A stretch of 64,000 nt of DNA from Chitinophaga tropicalis (GTDB lineage Bacteria > Bacteroidota > Bacteroidia > Chitinophagales > Chitinophagaceae). Below, in pieces: positions 40,664-49,233 of this stretch (its first letter is position 1; every line of letters begins with the position of its first letter). Below the pieces are notes generated by a model, which saw only the letters and a program-made list of their open reading frames with translations, was not told the DNA's origin and searched no databases. A program made the position numbers and the translations under genes. The stretch covers positions 434,001 to 498,000 of the forward strand of contig NZ_WRXN01000006.1 of assembly GCF_009758205.1 (NCBI RefSeq), given 5' to 3'.

Positions 40664-41317
40664 TTAACGGCGGTCTTTTTCGGGGAGAACTATCATATTG
40701 AACATCTCCCTCACTTTTGATTGTACGCGTGATCCGTAGCGTTGTTTTATCTGGCCGGCCGTGAGGCTGGTGGTGATATAAGTATAATGCCAGGGTGTAC
40801 TGTTCTCATACCTGTTCAGGATGATCTCTGCCATGACGTTAATACGCACATTGTCGTTTTCCACGCCCAGATCGTCAAAACAGGTACCTAACTCCTGCTG
40901 ATAAAAGGTTTCTTCGGCCAGCGGAATACGGATGGGCACGCTGTAACGACCCAGCATTTCATATCCTTGTATGGCAAAGAGCACATTCAGTTGTCTGCAG
41001 TTCACCACCTGGTAACATTGGCGGGTGTTCCTTTTAAACAGTTGCATGAGCGTAGTTTTTCCTGCACCGGTATTGCCCGTTATAAGCAGCCCTTTATGCA
41101 GTTTCCAGGATTGTCCTGGCGGGCTCATTTTCTCAAAGGAGGTACATCCCGTAAAGTAATGACAGAGGGCTTTCACCGCCTGTCTGTTCCATTGGTCCAC
41201 TTCAAATCCACCGGGCAGCATGGATGCCCTTGATTGAATATGATCAAACAGTTCCCAGGGCTTCCAGGAAAAGCTGGTACTGGTTATTTTTTGGGGGTCT
41301 TTTTCCTGATTGTCCAT
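40664..41317 (-). CDS. DnaC/IstB-like AAA+ ATPase
   Basis: The 217-residue protein has a P-loop (GLLITGNTGAGKTTLMQLF), a Walker B (CFDDLGVEN) followed by sensor-like TYITTSLT, and the C-terminal QRYGSRVQSKVREMFNMI with arginine-finger-like residues, as in helicase loaders DnaC/DnaI and IstB. Such proteins load replicative helicase or help transposition. Here there is no adjacent helicase, transposase or origin gene, so it may be a relic of an ancestral phage or a regulator of the nearby cassette. Confidence 0.82.
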   Translation of the reverse strand: MDNQEKDPQKITSTSFSWKPWELFDHIQSRASMLPGGFEVDQWNRQAVKALCHYFTGCTSFEKMSPPGQSWKLHKGLLITGNTGAGKTTLMQLFKRNTRQCYQVVNCRQLNVLFAIQGYEMLGRYSVPIRIPLAEETFYQQELGTCFDDLGVENDNVRINVMAEIILNRYENSTPWHYTYITTSLTAGQIKQRYGSRVQSKVREMFNMIVLPEKDRR

Positions 41318-41829
41318 TAGCTTCGCTTTGAGTTTTTACAGTGAAATAATCTGCATACAGACCATGCCAGCCGCCCGCTTCCGGCGGACGGCGACACAGC
41401 ACTGTGGGGTTAACCCAAACAATAATTTTTAGAAAGCTTTTTGTTTGTGGATGGATATAGGTAACGATACAATGGCTGCAATCCTTTGCAGGTAAAACGG
41501 TAATTGAAAACGGACCAATAGCGCAACTTTCCTCATATAACCAGCTATTTACTTAACAATATCAAAGTTAGTAGGTCACTTACTATCCATTATGCGTAGT
41601 AACCGTTTTATGGCCAAAGTTATCCACAGGAAATGCACAGAATTATATGTAATATATTTGATTTTAGTCGGTTATTTATTAGTTAATTATTTATGTATAG
41701 TAGAGGACTGAGCCGGCAGACGGTTATTTTTTACCCGTTTCATAAACAAATCTGACCACTGTACCGTTTATCACAGTATGAATGTCGTACTGAATTTTTT
41801 AAGTAGATTAACAATAAAATACCCCAGTT
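41318..41829. other. Intergenic region between ATPase and DUF2911 genes
   Basis: This 512-bp region is divergently flanked. It contains a 10-bp palindrome GGGTTAACCC (41407-41416), a G/C-rich inverted repeat (41371-41387), one perfect DnaA-box-like nonamer (41620-41628) and an A/T-rich stretch (41641-41700). No ORF or promoter was assigned with confidence. Confidence 0.5.
41620..41628 (+). promoter_or_regulatory. Consensus DnaA-box nonamer
   Basis: TTATCCACA matches the DnaA-box consensus exactly. A single box is expected about once per 130 kb on both strands, so chance is a real possibility. Its closeness to a helicase-loader-like gene and an A/T-rich tract is the only reason to list it. 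Confidence 0.3.
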
Positions 41830-42939
41830 ATGAAACTACTATACATTACCACCGGGCTGTTATGCCTATCCTTTACTGTTTTCTCACAGATACCATTAAC
41901 AACCGCTCCCAGTGGCGGCAATAAAAAAGCCTCAGTCAGCGAACGCATAGGGCTGACAGATATAACGATCCATTATGACAGGCCCGCTGTAAAAGGGCGT
42001 GAAGGCAAGATATGGGGACAACTGGTCCCGGAAGGTTTTACAGATCCCGGTTTTGGTTCCAGCAAATCAGCACCGTGGCGGGCAGGCGCTAATGAGAATA
42101 CCACTATCGAATTTTCAGGCAATGTCAAGGTGGACGGACAACCGCTGCCGGCAGGCAAATACGGTTTGTTTGTAGCTTACGGCCCCAATGAAAGTACCGT
42201 CATCTTCTCCCGGAACTCCAACTCCTGGGGTAGCTATTACTACAACGATAAAGAAGATGTACTGAGAATAAAAGTAAAACCGGTTGCGTTGGATAAGAAT
42301 GTAGAACGGCTCAAATACGAGTTCATGGATCAGACCGAAAATAGTGCGGTGATAGGATTGCAATGGGAAAAACTGATGTTTCCTTTTAAGGTGGAAGTAG
42401 ATTATATCAATGACCAGATAACATCTTTCCGTAATGAGCTCCGTTCTTCCAGGGGATTCCTGTGGGAAGGATGGGAACAGGCAGCCCAATGGAGCCTGCA
42501 GCACGATGTAAACCTGGACGAAGCGCTGTTATGGTCTGATACCGCTACCAGCACTACTTTTGGAGGAGATAAAAGCTTTGCTGCCTGGAGCACAAAAGCT
42601 CAGATACTGAATAAGCTGGGGCGTAAAGACGAAGCGGCGGCTGCTATGAAGAAAGCCATGCCTTACGCCGGTATGCAGGAATTACACCAGTACGGCAGAC
42701 AGCTGGTGCAGCAGAAGCAAAATAAAGAAGCGCTGGACATCTTCAAAAAGAACGCAGAGAAATATCCTGGTCAGTTTACCACACTGGTAGGCCTTGCAAG
42801 AGGATACTCCGCTAACGGCGATTATAAGGCTGCCCTGAAATATGCAACACAGGCTGAAACCCTGGCTCCTGACCCTCAGAATAAATCAAGCCTGCAACGT
42901 ATGATCGGGCTGTTAAAAGAAGGAAAAGATGTGAACTGA
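41830..42939 (+). CDS. Secreted DUF2911 protein with C-terminal TPR region
   Basis: A signal peptide (MKLLYITTGLLCLSFTVFSQ) precedes a DUF2911 domain (about 35-185). Its hallmark segments are ITIHYDRPAVKGREGKIWGQLVPEG, PWRAGANENTTIEFSGNVKVDGQPLPAGKYGLF and IFSRNSNSWGSYYYNDKEDVLRI. A TPR-like region follows (KAQILNKLGRKDEAAAAMKKAM; KYPGQFTTLVGLARGYSANGDYKAALKYA). DUF2911 proteins are common in Bacteroidota but have no established activity. Location is periplasmic or surface. Confidence 0.88.
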   Translation: MKLLYITTGLLCLSFTVFSQIPLTTAPSGGNKKASVSERIGLTDITIHYDRPAVKGREGKIWGQLVPEGFTDPGFGSSKSAPWRAGANENTTIEFSGNVKVDGQPLPAGKYGLFVAYGPNESTVIFSRNSNSWGSYYYNDKEDVLRIKVKPVALDKNVERLKYEFMDQTENSAVIGLQWEKLMFPFKVEVDYINDQITSFRNELRSSRGFLWEGWEQAAQWSLQHDVNLDEALLWSDTATSTTFGGDKSFAAWSTKAQILNKLGRKDEAAAAMKKAMPYAGMQELHQYGRQLVQQKQNKEALDIFKKNAEKYPGQFTTLVGLARGYSANGDYKAALKYATQAETLAPDPQNKSSLQRMIGLLKEGKDVN

Positions 42940-43011
42940 TTTTTGTTATTGCTTCAATAAAATTCAAACGGATACACCACTTATTTTTCCATTATTTAAA
43001 TACATCACACG

Positions 43012-43344
43012 ATGAGTAAATTCTATGTTACCAAAAGCCCCAACGGCGAATACCGCTTTAAGCTGAAAGCCGGTAATGGAGAGACTATCCTGATCAGTGA
43101 AGGATATAATGCAAAGGCAAGTTGCCTGAACGGTATTGAATCCGTTAAAAAGAACGCCCCTCATGAAGATCGTTATGAAAAGAAAGAAGCTAAGAACGGA
43201 AATCATTATTTTAACCTGGAAGCCACTAACGGACAGGTAATTGGCACCAGTGAAATGTACAGCAGTACAACTGCCAGAGATAATGGCATTGAGTCTGTCA
43301 GAAAGAACGCCCCCGAAGCAGTAGTGCTGGACGAAACGGTGTAA
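43012..43344 (+). CDS. YegP-family protein (tandem DUF1508 domains)
   Basis: The 110-residue protein is two copies of the same 50-residue fold: FYVTKSPNGEYRFKLKAGNGETILISEGY plus KASCLNGIESVKKNAP, and YEKKEAKNGNHYFNLEATNGQVIGTSEMY plus TARDNGIESVRKNAP. E. coli YegP has the same internal duplication. The biological role is unknown; the proteins are small, soluble and stress-associated in some species. A perfect terminator follows the stop. Confidence 0.93.
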   Translation: MSKFYVTKSPNGEYRFKLKAGNGETILISEGYNAKASCLNGIESVKKNAPHEDRYEKKEAKNGNHYFNLEATNGQVIGTSEMYSSTTARDNGIESVRKNAPEAVVLDETV

Positions 43345-43386
43345 AAAGAAAAAGGCCCCTGCAGATCTGCAGGGGCCTTTTTCTTT
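43345..43386. terminator. Bidirectional terminator after yegP-like gene
   Basis: A perfect palindrome (centre 43365/43366) with G/C-rich core GGCCCCTGCAG and A/T flanks lies between convergent genes. It overlaps the stop codon of the minus-strand MFS gene by two bases. Confidence 0.95.
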
Positions 43387-44656
43387 ACATTTCCGGTATA
43401 ACATCAACCTTCGGCATAACAGGAGCGGCATTTTTCGCCTTCTCTTTTACAATACTGCTTACTCTTGCCAGTAACAGGATACATATCATAGAAACACCAA
43501 TGATAACCCAACCCACAGTATCATAGTGTTTAAGCGGACTTGTTTTGGTTTCCTGTACCACTATCATCCCCGCAACCGCAGCCGCAATACCTCCGGCTAT
43601 TTGCTGAAGTGAAGAGTTGACGCTCATAAAAGCTCCTCTGTCCTGCATTTCAGGCACGCCGGTAATGAGCGCCATAGAAGGGATCATACGCCCTATAAGG
43701 CAGATCATCATCAGCACGTTCAGCATAATGATCACCGGTAAAGGATAAGGCGTCAGATGTGTATAAACAGCTACCATGATCATCATAAAGAAGGTAAAGA
43801 TGATAGCCAGCTGCAGGCGGTCGGTTTTATCACTGAGTTTTCCTACTAACGGCATAACCACCAGGGAAGCAATACCCGATACCATGAACAGTAATGGTAA
43901 CTGCTGCTGTGTAACATGCAGGTTGTTGATGGCAAATGCGCTGCCAAAAGGCATCATCATAAAACCTCCTATAGAGAACAGCGCAGTGGCAGCAAATCCC
44001 GCACGGTAATGCCCTTTTTTTATAGTATGCCACAAATGCTCCAGCGCATTTTTTTTCCTTTGAAAAGCCAGGTGCGCTGTAATAGGCTGCATACCTGTCC
44101 AGATAAGGAACATCAGTACCACTGCAATACCCACCACAAGGAAGAAGGGAGCTTCCCATCCCCAGAAATTAGCCAGGTACAGGCCGATAGGAATGCCCAG
44201 GACCTGGCTGGCGCCAAATCCCATCTGCGTAAATCCCATTACCCGTCCACGCTGTTCTATGGGAAAAAGGTCTGTAACAATAGCCATGGAAATGGAGCCG
44301 ATCACGCCGCCAAACAGGCCGGTCACTATCCTGGCTGCCACCAGCATAGGATAGGTAGTAGAGATGGCACAGCAGAGCGTACCTATAATGAAGCCGCCAT
44401 AGAAGAATACAAAGAGCTTCTTCCTGTCAAAGCGGTCTGCAAAACCTGCAGTGAGCAATCCTGATGTACCTGCACTGAAAGCATAGGCAGATACCACAAG
44501 GCCGAATTGTTGTGTGTTAATATCTAATGACTTCATCAGCATATCTCCCAGAGGTGACATGATCATGAAATCCAGTACTACGGAAAACTGGGTTAAGGTC
44601 AGTAAAACTATGACCAGTTTCTGATAGGGAGTGAATGGAATGGCGTTTTTCATCAT
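43385..44656 (-). CDS. MFS transporter (DHA1-like drug exporter)
   Basis: The 423-residue protein has twelve predicted membrane segments. It carries the DHA1 motifs: QFSVVLDFMIMSPLG in TM1, the loop 2-3 motif GFADRFDRKKLFVFFY (G-x-x-x-D-R-x-x-R/K-K type), and TGLFGGVIGSISMAIVTD in TM4. It ends with a short charged tail. It is encoded downstream of tetR (122-bp gap, same strand). TetR control of an efflux pump is the common arrangement. The substrate is unknown. Confidence 0.9.
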   Translation of the reverse strand: MMKNAIPFTPYQKLVIVLLTLTQFSVVLDFMIMSPLGDMLMKSLDINTQQFGLVVSAYAFSAGTSGLLTAGFADRFDRKKLFVFFYGGFIIGTLCCAISTTYPMLVAARIVTGLFGGVIGSISMAIVTDLFPIEQRGRVMGFTQMGFGASQVLGIPIGLYLANFWGWEAPFFLVVGIAVVLMFLIWTGMQPITAHLAFQRKKNALEHLWHTIKKGHYRAGFAATALFSIGGFMMMPFGSAFAINNLHVTQQQLPLLFMVSGIASLVVMPLVGKLSDKTDRLQLAIIFTFFMMIMVAVYTHLTPYPLPVIIMLNVLMMICLIGRMIPSMALITGVPEMQDRGAFMSVNSSLQQIAGGIAAAVAGMIVVQETKTSPLKHYDTVGWVIIGVSMICILLLARVSSIVKEKAKNAAPVMPKVDVIPEM

Positions 44657-44778
44657 TAGTTGATTTGTTGATAAATTGATCGTTTATTGCATGGTTATGC
44701 CTGTGTTGTTTTCACAACAGGCAGTTGGGTAATATATAGATAACGTTGTATTTAACCGGCTGATGGCCGGATGCCGCG

Positions 44779-45369
44779 CTATTTTTTTAACGCTTTGATT
44801 ACATAGCTGAAAGTTTCTTTCATGATCTTTTGTGTTAACTTAAATTTCCTTCCTCCAAGACTATACCCATCTTCATTGAATTTTACAAGAGAATATAAAG
44901 GAGCGAAAGCGACAGACCAATATACCTCCATAGGCATATCATTTATTTCTCCCCGTTTAATAGCATTTTTGACAAAGCCACCTGCCTTCTTTTTCATTTC
45001 TTCACCTATTGCTTCCTGCATTCTTTCTTTATAAGTAGAATGGCGTAGCTGATCAAAGAACCTGGTGCCCCGCTGATTGGCCATAGCATAGCTGGCCCTG
45101 TTCTGCCATTGTATCCATAGCCCTTCTTCAAAGTTCATATTCTCATCAAACCCGTCCAGTACAGCACTACACATCTTTAAGCCTTCGCTTATACTTATCT
45201 GGTTAATTAATTCATCTTTATCCGGATAATATATGTAGATAGTTGCAGGAGATACACCTACTGCTCTTGCCAGCTTATTGATGCCGAAATTTTCAAGGCC
45301 TTCATCAGCGATCATTTCTATCGCCTTTTCATTAATGGCGGAAATTTTTGATTCGTCACGCGGTCTCAT
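44779..45369 (-). CDS. TetR-family transcriptional regulator
   Basis: The 196-residue protein has the N-terminal TetR HTH (AIEMIADEGLENFGINKLARAVGVSPATIYIYYPDKDELINQ), a near-consensus sequence, and a helical ligand domain. A perfect TGAGCG-AG-CGCTCA palindrome lies 17 bp upstream of its start, a likely self-operator. The MFS gene downstream is presumably its co-regulated target. Confidence 0.93.
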   Translation of the reverse strand: MRPRDESKISAINEKAIEMIADEGLENFGINKLARAVGVSPATIYIYYPDKDELINQISISEGLKMCSAVLDGFDENMNFEEGLWIQWQNRASYAMANQRGTRFFDQLRHSTYKERMQEAIGEEMKKKAGGFVKNAIKRGEINDMPMEVYWSVAFAPLYSLVKFNEDGYSLGGRKFKLTQKIMKETFSYVIKALKK

Positions 45370-45925
45370 ATGAATACAAAGATAAGTGAGCGAGCGCTCA
45401 TTTAAAAATTATTTTTTCAGACCGGATAAAAATGCCCTGCTATCCGATTACTCTTTTAAGTATATTTTTTTAAATCGCTTTCTCCTATTGCCTGGTTTGA
45501 AAAAAGCGATTATATTTACACAGACGCTTACTCGATAAGAATACAACTAAATCGAACGCTGAACCAAAATCTAAATGCGAACTGAACTTTTGTGATGGAA
45601 CAATGACGGCATTGAAGAGAGTGAACCACCTGGTGATTGCTTATGACGCTCACAGATCACATGTATCCTTACAAGTCTTTTACTCTTGATCCTTTGTTTG
45701 TAACTACTGATTAGATAATCACTTATCTGGAACGGGAATATGCGTGCCAATTCAGGCGCGTAAAGCATTTAACCACATCTATCTGTACTGTGTCTGAAAG
45801 GCATGGGGGGACAATGCCATTTTATTGGTGAACAACAAACAAGCCGGAGAACAGCCGGGAAGCCCATTTTATGGCTAATATAACAATATAACAGACTTAC
45901 GACAGTCACATTTTAAAGCACATCT
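45370..45925. other. tetR-susC intergenic region
   Basis: This 556-bp divergent region contains the TetR-type palindrome at its left end (45387-45400). The right part is the leader of susC, where no convincing promoter box or hairpin was found. Small ORFs here lack coding signs and are not annotated. Confidence 0.5.
45387..45400. promoter_or_regulatory. TetR-type operator palindrome
   Basis: TGAGCG-AG-CGCTCA is a perfect 6+2+6 inverted repeat, 17 bp before the tetR ATG. The form and spacing match many TetR self-operators. The MFS promoter contains no second perfect copy, so the pump may be read from the tetR promoter. Confidence 0.7.
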
Positions 45926-48900
45926 ATGATAAGACAGAGCCTTCTGCTATGCCTGATGGTATTGCTATGCCATGCATTTACTTGTCCGTTACAGGCACAA
46001 ACCACTTCAAAAATTACCGGTACCGTTGTTGACGATGCCGGAGACCCTATTCCAGGAGCAACTATTAAGATCAAAGGAGGAGGCGCTACCATCGCAGATG
46101 GTACAGGCGCTTTCAGTTTACCTGCAACCAAAGGGAAAGCCCTTATTATCTCTGCGATCGGATTTGAGACCAAAGAGGTTCCAATAGACGGCACCGTTAT
46201 TAATGTAAAACTGGGCGTTGATAAAAAGATACTTTCCGAGGTAGTGATAACCGGTGTGGGAACAGCCACCAGCAAAAGAAAACTGGGTATTGCAGTAGAG
46301 TCCATCACTTCAGATAAACTGACCAGCGGACCATCCACATCTATTGACCAGGCGCTGGTAGGTAAAATACCCGGTGCCCAGATATCTTCTATCAGTGGTA
46401 ACCCCGGAGACCCTGTCAACATACTGCTGAGAGGTATTAATACTGTGCAGAACGGTACCAAACCTCTCATCATGATGGATGGTGTACAGGTTTCAGCTAC
46501 AGACTTCAACTCACTTGACCTGAGTAACGTAGAGCGCATAGAAGTAGTGCAGGGCGCAGCTTCAGCAGCATTATACGGTGCACAGGGAGCCAATGGTGTA
46601 ATACAGATCTTCACCAAAAAAGGAAAGCTGGGAACGATAGCTGTTAATTATAATACCAACTATTCCTTCAACAGCTATATTAACAGTGGCAACGTAAAGA
46701 AAGCAGATAAGCATCCTTACCTGACAGATGCAAACAATAATATTGTAGACGCTTCAGGCAACATCCTTACGTACAACGATTATGGTTCCATTGAAGGGAT
46801 CTCTTATACTTATGGCGGAGCCACCCGTTATGGAGTGCTGGACCCGCGTAACATTGCCAATAAATCTTACAATGCCAACCTGAAGTATTATGATCACTTC
46901 AAACAGGTATTCCAGACAGGAAATACCTGGAATAACAACATCAGTTTCTCCGGAGCTTCAGATAAAAGTGATTTTGCAATCTCTGTAGCCAATAACCATA
47001 CCACCAGCCCGGTGATGAAGAATGGTTACGTAGATCGTTCCAACTTCACCGCCAACCTGGGCACAGAGATATTCAAAGGCTTCAGGATACGTTCCACTAC
47101 ACAGCTGGTATATACAAAGAATACACTAGTGCCCGGATTGGGCGGGGCCGGAGGATATCTTTACGGTAAAGGCAGTAAGACAGGTAATGTAGACGATGTT
47201 TTCAGCTTCCTGAATACCTCGCCTTTCTTTGACCTGAAGTATAAAATGGCCGACGGAAATTCCCCTGCATATCAGACCGCCGACTTTCTCAGTATAAACG
47301 CCTTCAACCCATATTATGTCAAGCAGTATGTAAGCGGGCTGGATAATAAAATAGACATCGTTCAAAGCTTTAACGCAAATTACCAGGTGAACAAATTCCT
47401 GGAACTGGACGCCAAATACGGTATCAACTACAGAACAGAGACTACTACCTGGACCTATAAGAACCAGACACAGAACGCCAATGCTACCTACTATGATTCC
47501 TGGGCTTACACCTTCGCCTCTGATCTGACAGGCGAGATAGATAAATGGGATTATAATACCACCTTCCAGAACTTCCTGGGTAGCGCCTACATCAAAACCG
47601 ACTTTGAAAAAGACTTTGGCCTGAATATCCCTATTCAGACCAGCACACAGATCTCATACGATTACCGTAAGAATAAGTATAAAGAGTATGATATCTACGG
47701 CCTGGGCCTGCCCCTGACATCACCCGTCAACCTGGCTACAGCTACAGAAGTACATGTGGCGCCTACTTCTTCTGTCACCAATACCAATGGTAACTATGAA
47801 GAAACATTTGTGACCTATGGTTACCTGCTGAACCAGAAAATAGATTTTGGTGATTATGGCGGTATCACCGGTGGTTTCAGAAGTGACTGGTCTTCCGCCT
47901 TTGGCAGTGGTTCTTCTCCTTTCACATTCCCTCACGTAGATGGTTATGTACTGCCTTCTTCATTTAATTTCTGGTCAGCAAAAATGGAGGATAGGATACC
48001 TTATTTTAAACTGAGAGCAGCATATGGTAAAGCAGGTATACAGCCTGGCCCTTTTGACAGGTATCCTACCCTGAACCAAAGCTCTCTCGGATCTTCACTG
48101 GTATACTCTGTACCTGAAACTGCACAGAACTCTGCATTGAAAGTGGAAGTTTCCAAAGAGTTTGAAACCGGTACAGACTTTACCGTAAACCTCAACAAAG
48201 GTAAATGGCTGGGCTCTCTGAATGGTTCATTCACCTACTGGAAACGCAAGAGCGAGAATGTGATCTATACGGTAAGTTCTGAGCTTTCTTCAGGTGCCAC
48301 CGGCATATTGAATAATGCCATCAACATGTCTTCCAAGGGCTACCAGTTCCAGCTGAACCTGCCGGTATATCATTCAAAGAACTTCAATTGGGATTTCACA
48401 ACCAATTTCAGTCATCAGGCATCCATGATAGACAAGATCAATGGCGGCGCAGATATTATCCTTACTTCGTCGGCAGGCAGTACCGCGCTGGTGCTTACAG
48501 CAGGTCAGAAGATAGGACAGATCTATGGCTTAAAGGCGCTTACCGGCAAAGATGCTGTTTATAAAGATGGTACTAAGTACCTGTCTGATGCTGACGCGGG
48601 GAAATATGAAGTTGTAAATGGTCACCTGGTAGACACTGCTACAAGAGGTATACAGTTCTCTGCCGAGACCTATGCATTTGGTGATCCTAATCCGAAGTTC
48701 AATGCTTCTTTCATCAACTCTTTTTCATTTAAAGACATTGTTTCTCTCTCTTTCCAGTTTGACTGGGTATATGGCAGTCACCTTTACAACCAGACAAAAG
48801 AATGGATGTATCGTGACGGTATTCATGGAGACTTTACGAAACCTGTTACCATCAACGGTACTACTGCCGCTTATACAGCGTATTACGGCAGCGCTTATTC

Positions 48901-49210
48901 CGGCTCCTGGGGCAGCTTGTACGGGCCCGGTAACAATGCCACCAAAGATTATTTTTATGAGGACGCTTCTTTCTTAAGATTAAGGAATATCTCTCTCGGA
49001 TTTGATCTGGCCAAAGTGATGAACGTTAAACGCTTTAAAAAGCTGCAGGTGGTGTTTACCGGCCGGAATATCCTTACTGTTACCAAATATACCGGATTTG
49101 ATCCCGAGGTTAGCTCCGGCGCCGTTAACTCTTCATTTGACAGAGGGGTGGACCATAGCACACTGCCGAATATCAAATCTTATATGGTTGGCTTAAATGT
49201 AGGGTTCTAA
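45926..49210 (+). CDS. SusC/RagA TonB-dependent outer-membrane receptor (no STN domain)
   Basis: The 1094-residue protein has a signal peptide (MIRQSLLLCLMVLLCHAFTCPLQAQ), a carboxypeptidase-regulatory-like domain (KITGTVVDDAGDPIPGATI), a TonB-box strand (SEVVITGVGTATSK), a plug (NILLRGINTVQ, VVQGAASAALYGAQGANGVIQIFTKKG) and a barrel ending MVGLNVGF. It has no STN and no fecIR neighbour. With the SusD homologue 23 bp downstream it makes a nutrient uptake pair; the substrate is unknown. No glycoside hydrolase or peptidase is linked. Confidence 0.95.
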   Translation: MIRQSLLLCLMVLLCHAFTCPLQAQTTSKITGTVVDDAGDPIPGATIKIKGGGATIADGTGAFSLPATKGKALIISAIGFETKEVPIDGTVINVKLGVDKKILSEVVITGVGTATSKRKLGIAVESITSDKLTSGPSTSIDQALVGKIPGAQISSISGNPGDPVNILLRGINTVQNGTKPLIMMDGVQVSATDFNSLDLSNVERIEVVQGAASAALYGAQGANGVIQIFTKKGKLGTIAVNYNTNYSFNSYINSGNVKKADKHPYLTDANNNIVDASGNILTYNDYGSIEGISYTYGGATRYGVLDPRNIANKSYNANLKYYDHFKQVFQTGNTWNNNISFSGASDKSDFAISVANNHTTSPVMKNGYVDRSNFTANLGTEIFKGFRIRSTTQLVYTKNTLVPGLGGAGGYLYGKGSKTGNVDDVFSFLNTSPFFDLKYKMADGNSPAYQTADFLSINAFNPYYVKQYVSGLDNKIDIVQSFNANYQVNKFLELDAKYGINYRTETTTWTYKNQTQNANATYYDSWAYTFASDLTGEIDKWDYNTTFQNFLGSAYIKTDFEKDFGLNIPIQTSTQISYDYRKNKYKEYDIYGLGLPLTSPVNLATATEVHVAPTSSVTNTNGNYEETFVTYGYLLNQKIDFGDYGGITGGFRSDWSSAFGSGSSPFTFPHVDGYVLPSSFNFWSAKMEDRIPYFKLRAAYGKAGIQPGPFDRYPTLNQSSLGSSLVYSVPETAQNSALKVEVSKEFETGTDFTVNLNKGKWLGSLNGSFTYWKRKSENVIYTVSSELSSGATGILNNAINMSSKGYQFQLNLPVYHSKNFNWDFTTNFSHQASMIDKINGGADIILTSSAGSTALVLTAGQKIGQIYGLKALTGKDAVYKDGTKYLSDADAGKYEVVNGHLVDTATRGIQFSAETYAFGDPNPKFNASFINSFSFKDIVSLSFQFDWVYGSHLYNQTKEWMYRDGIHGDFTKPVTINGTTAAYTAYYGSAYSGSWGSLYGPGNNATKDYFYEDASFLRLRNISLGFDLAKVMNVKRFKKLQVVFTGRNILTVTKYTGFDPEVSSGAVNSSFDRGVDHSTLPNIKSYMVGLNVGF

Positions 49211-49233
49211 TTTTTTATCTCAAAAAGAAGGTC

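Noticed and set aside
24196..41317. Type VI secretion system or Afp/PVC-type extracellular injection system
   Set aside because: There is one sheath and one tube gene, no ClpV/Afp15-type AAA+ ATPase, no TssJLM membrane complex and no multiple sheath paralogues. The ATPase at 40664 is DnaC-like. Gene order and the holin/amidase pair match phage tails better.
45571..45768. Small minus-strand ORF in the tetR-susC gap
   Set aside because: Sixty-five codons with no recognisable features, no good start context and no neighbour support.
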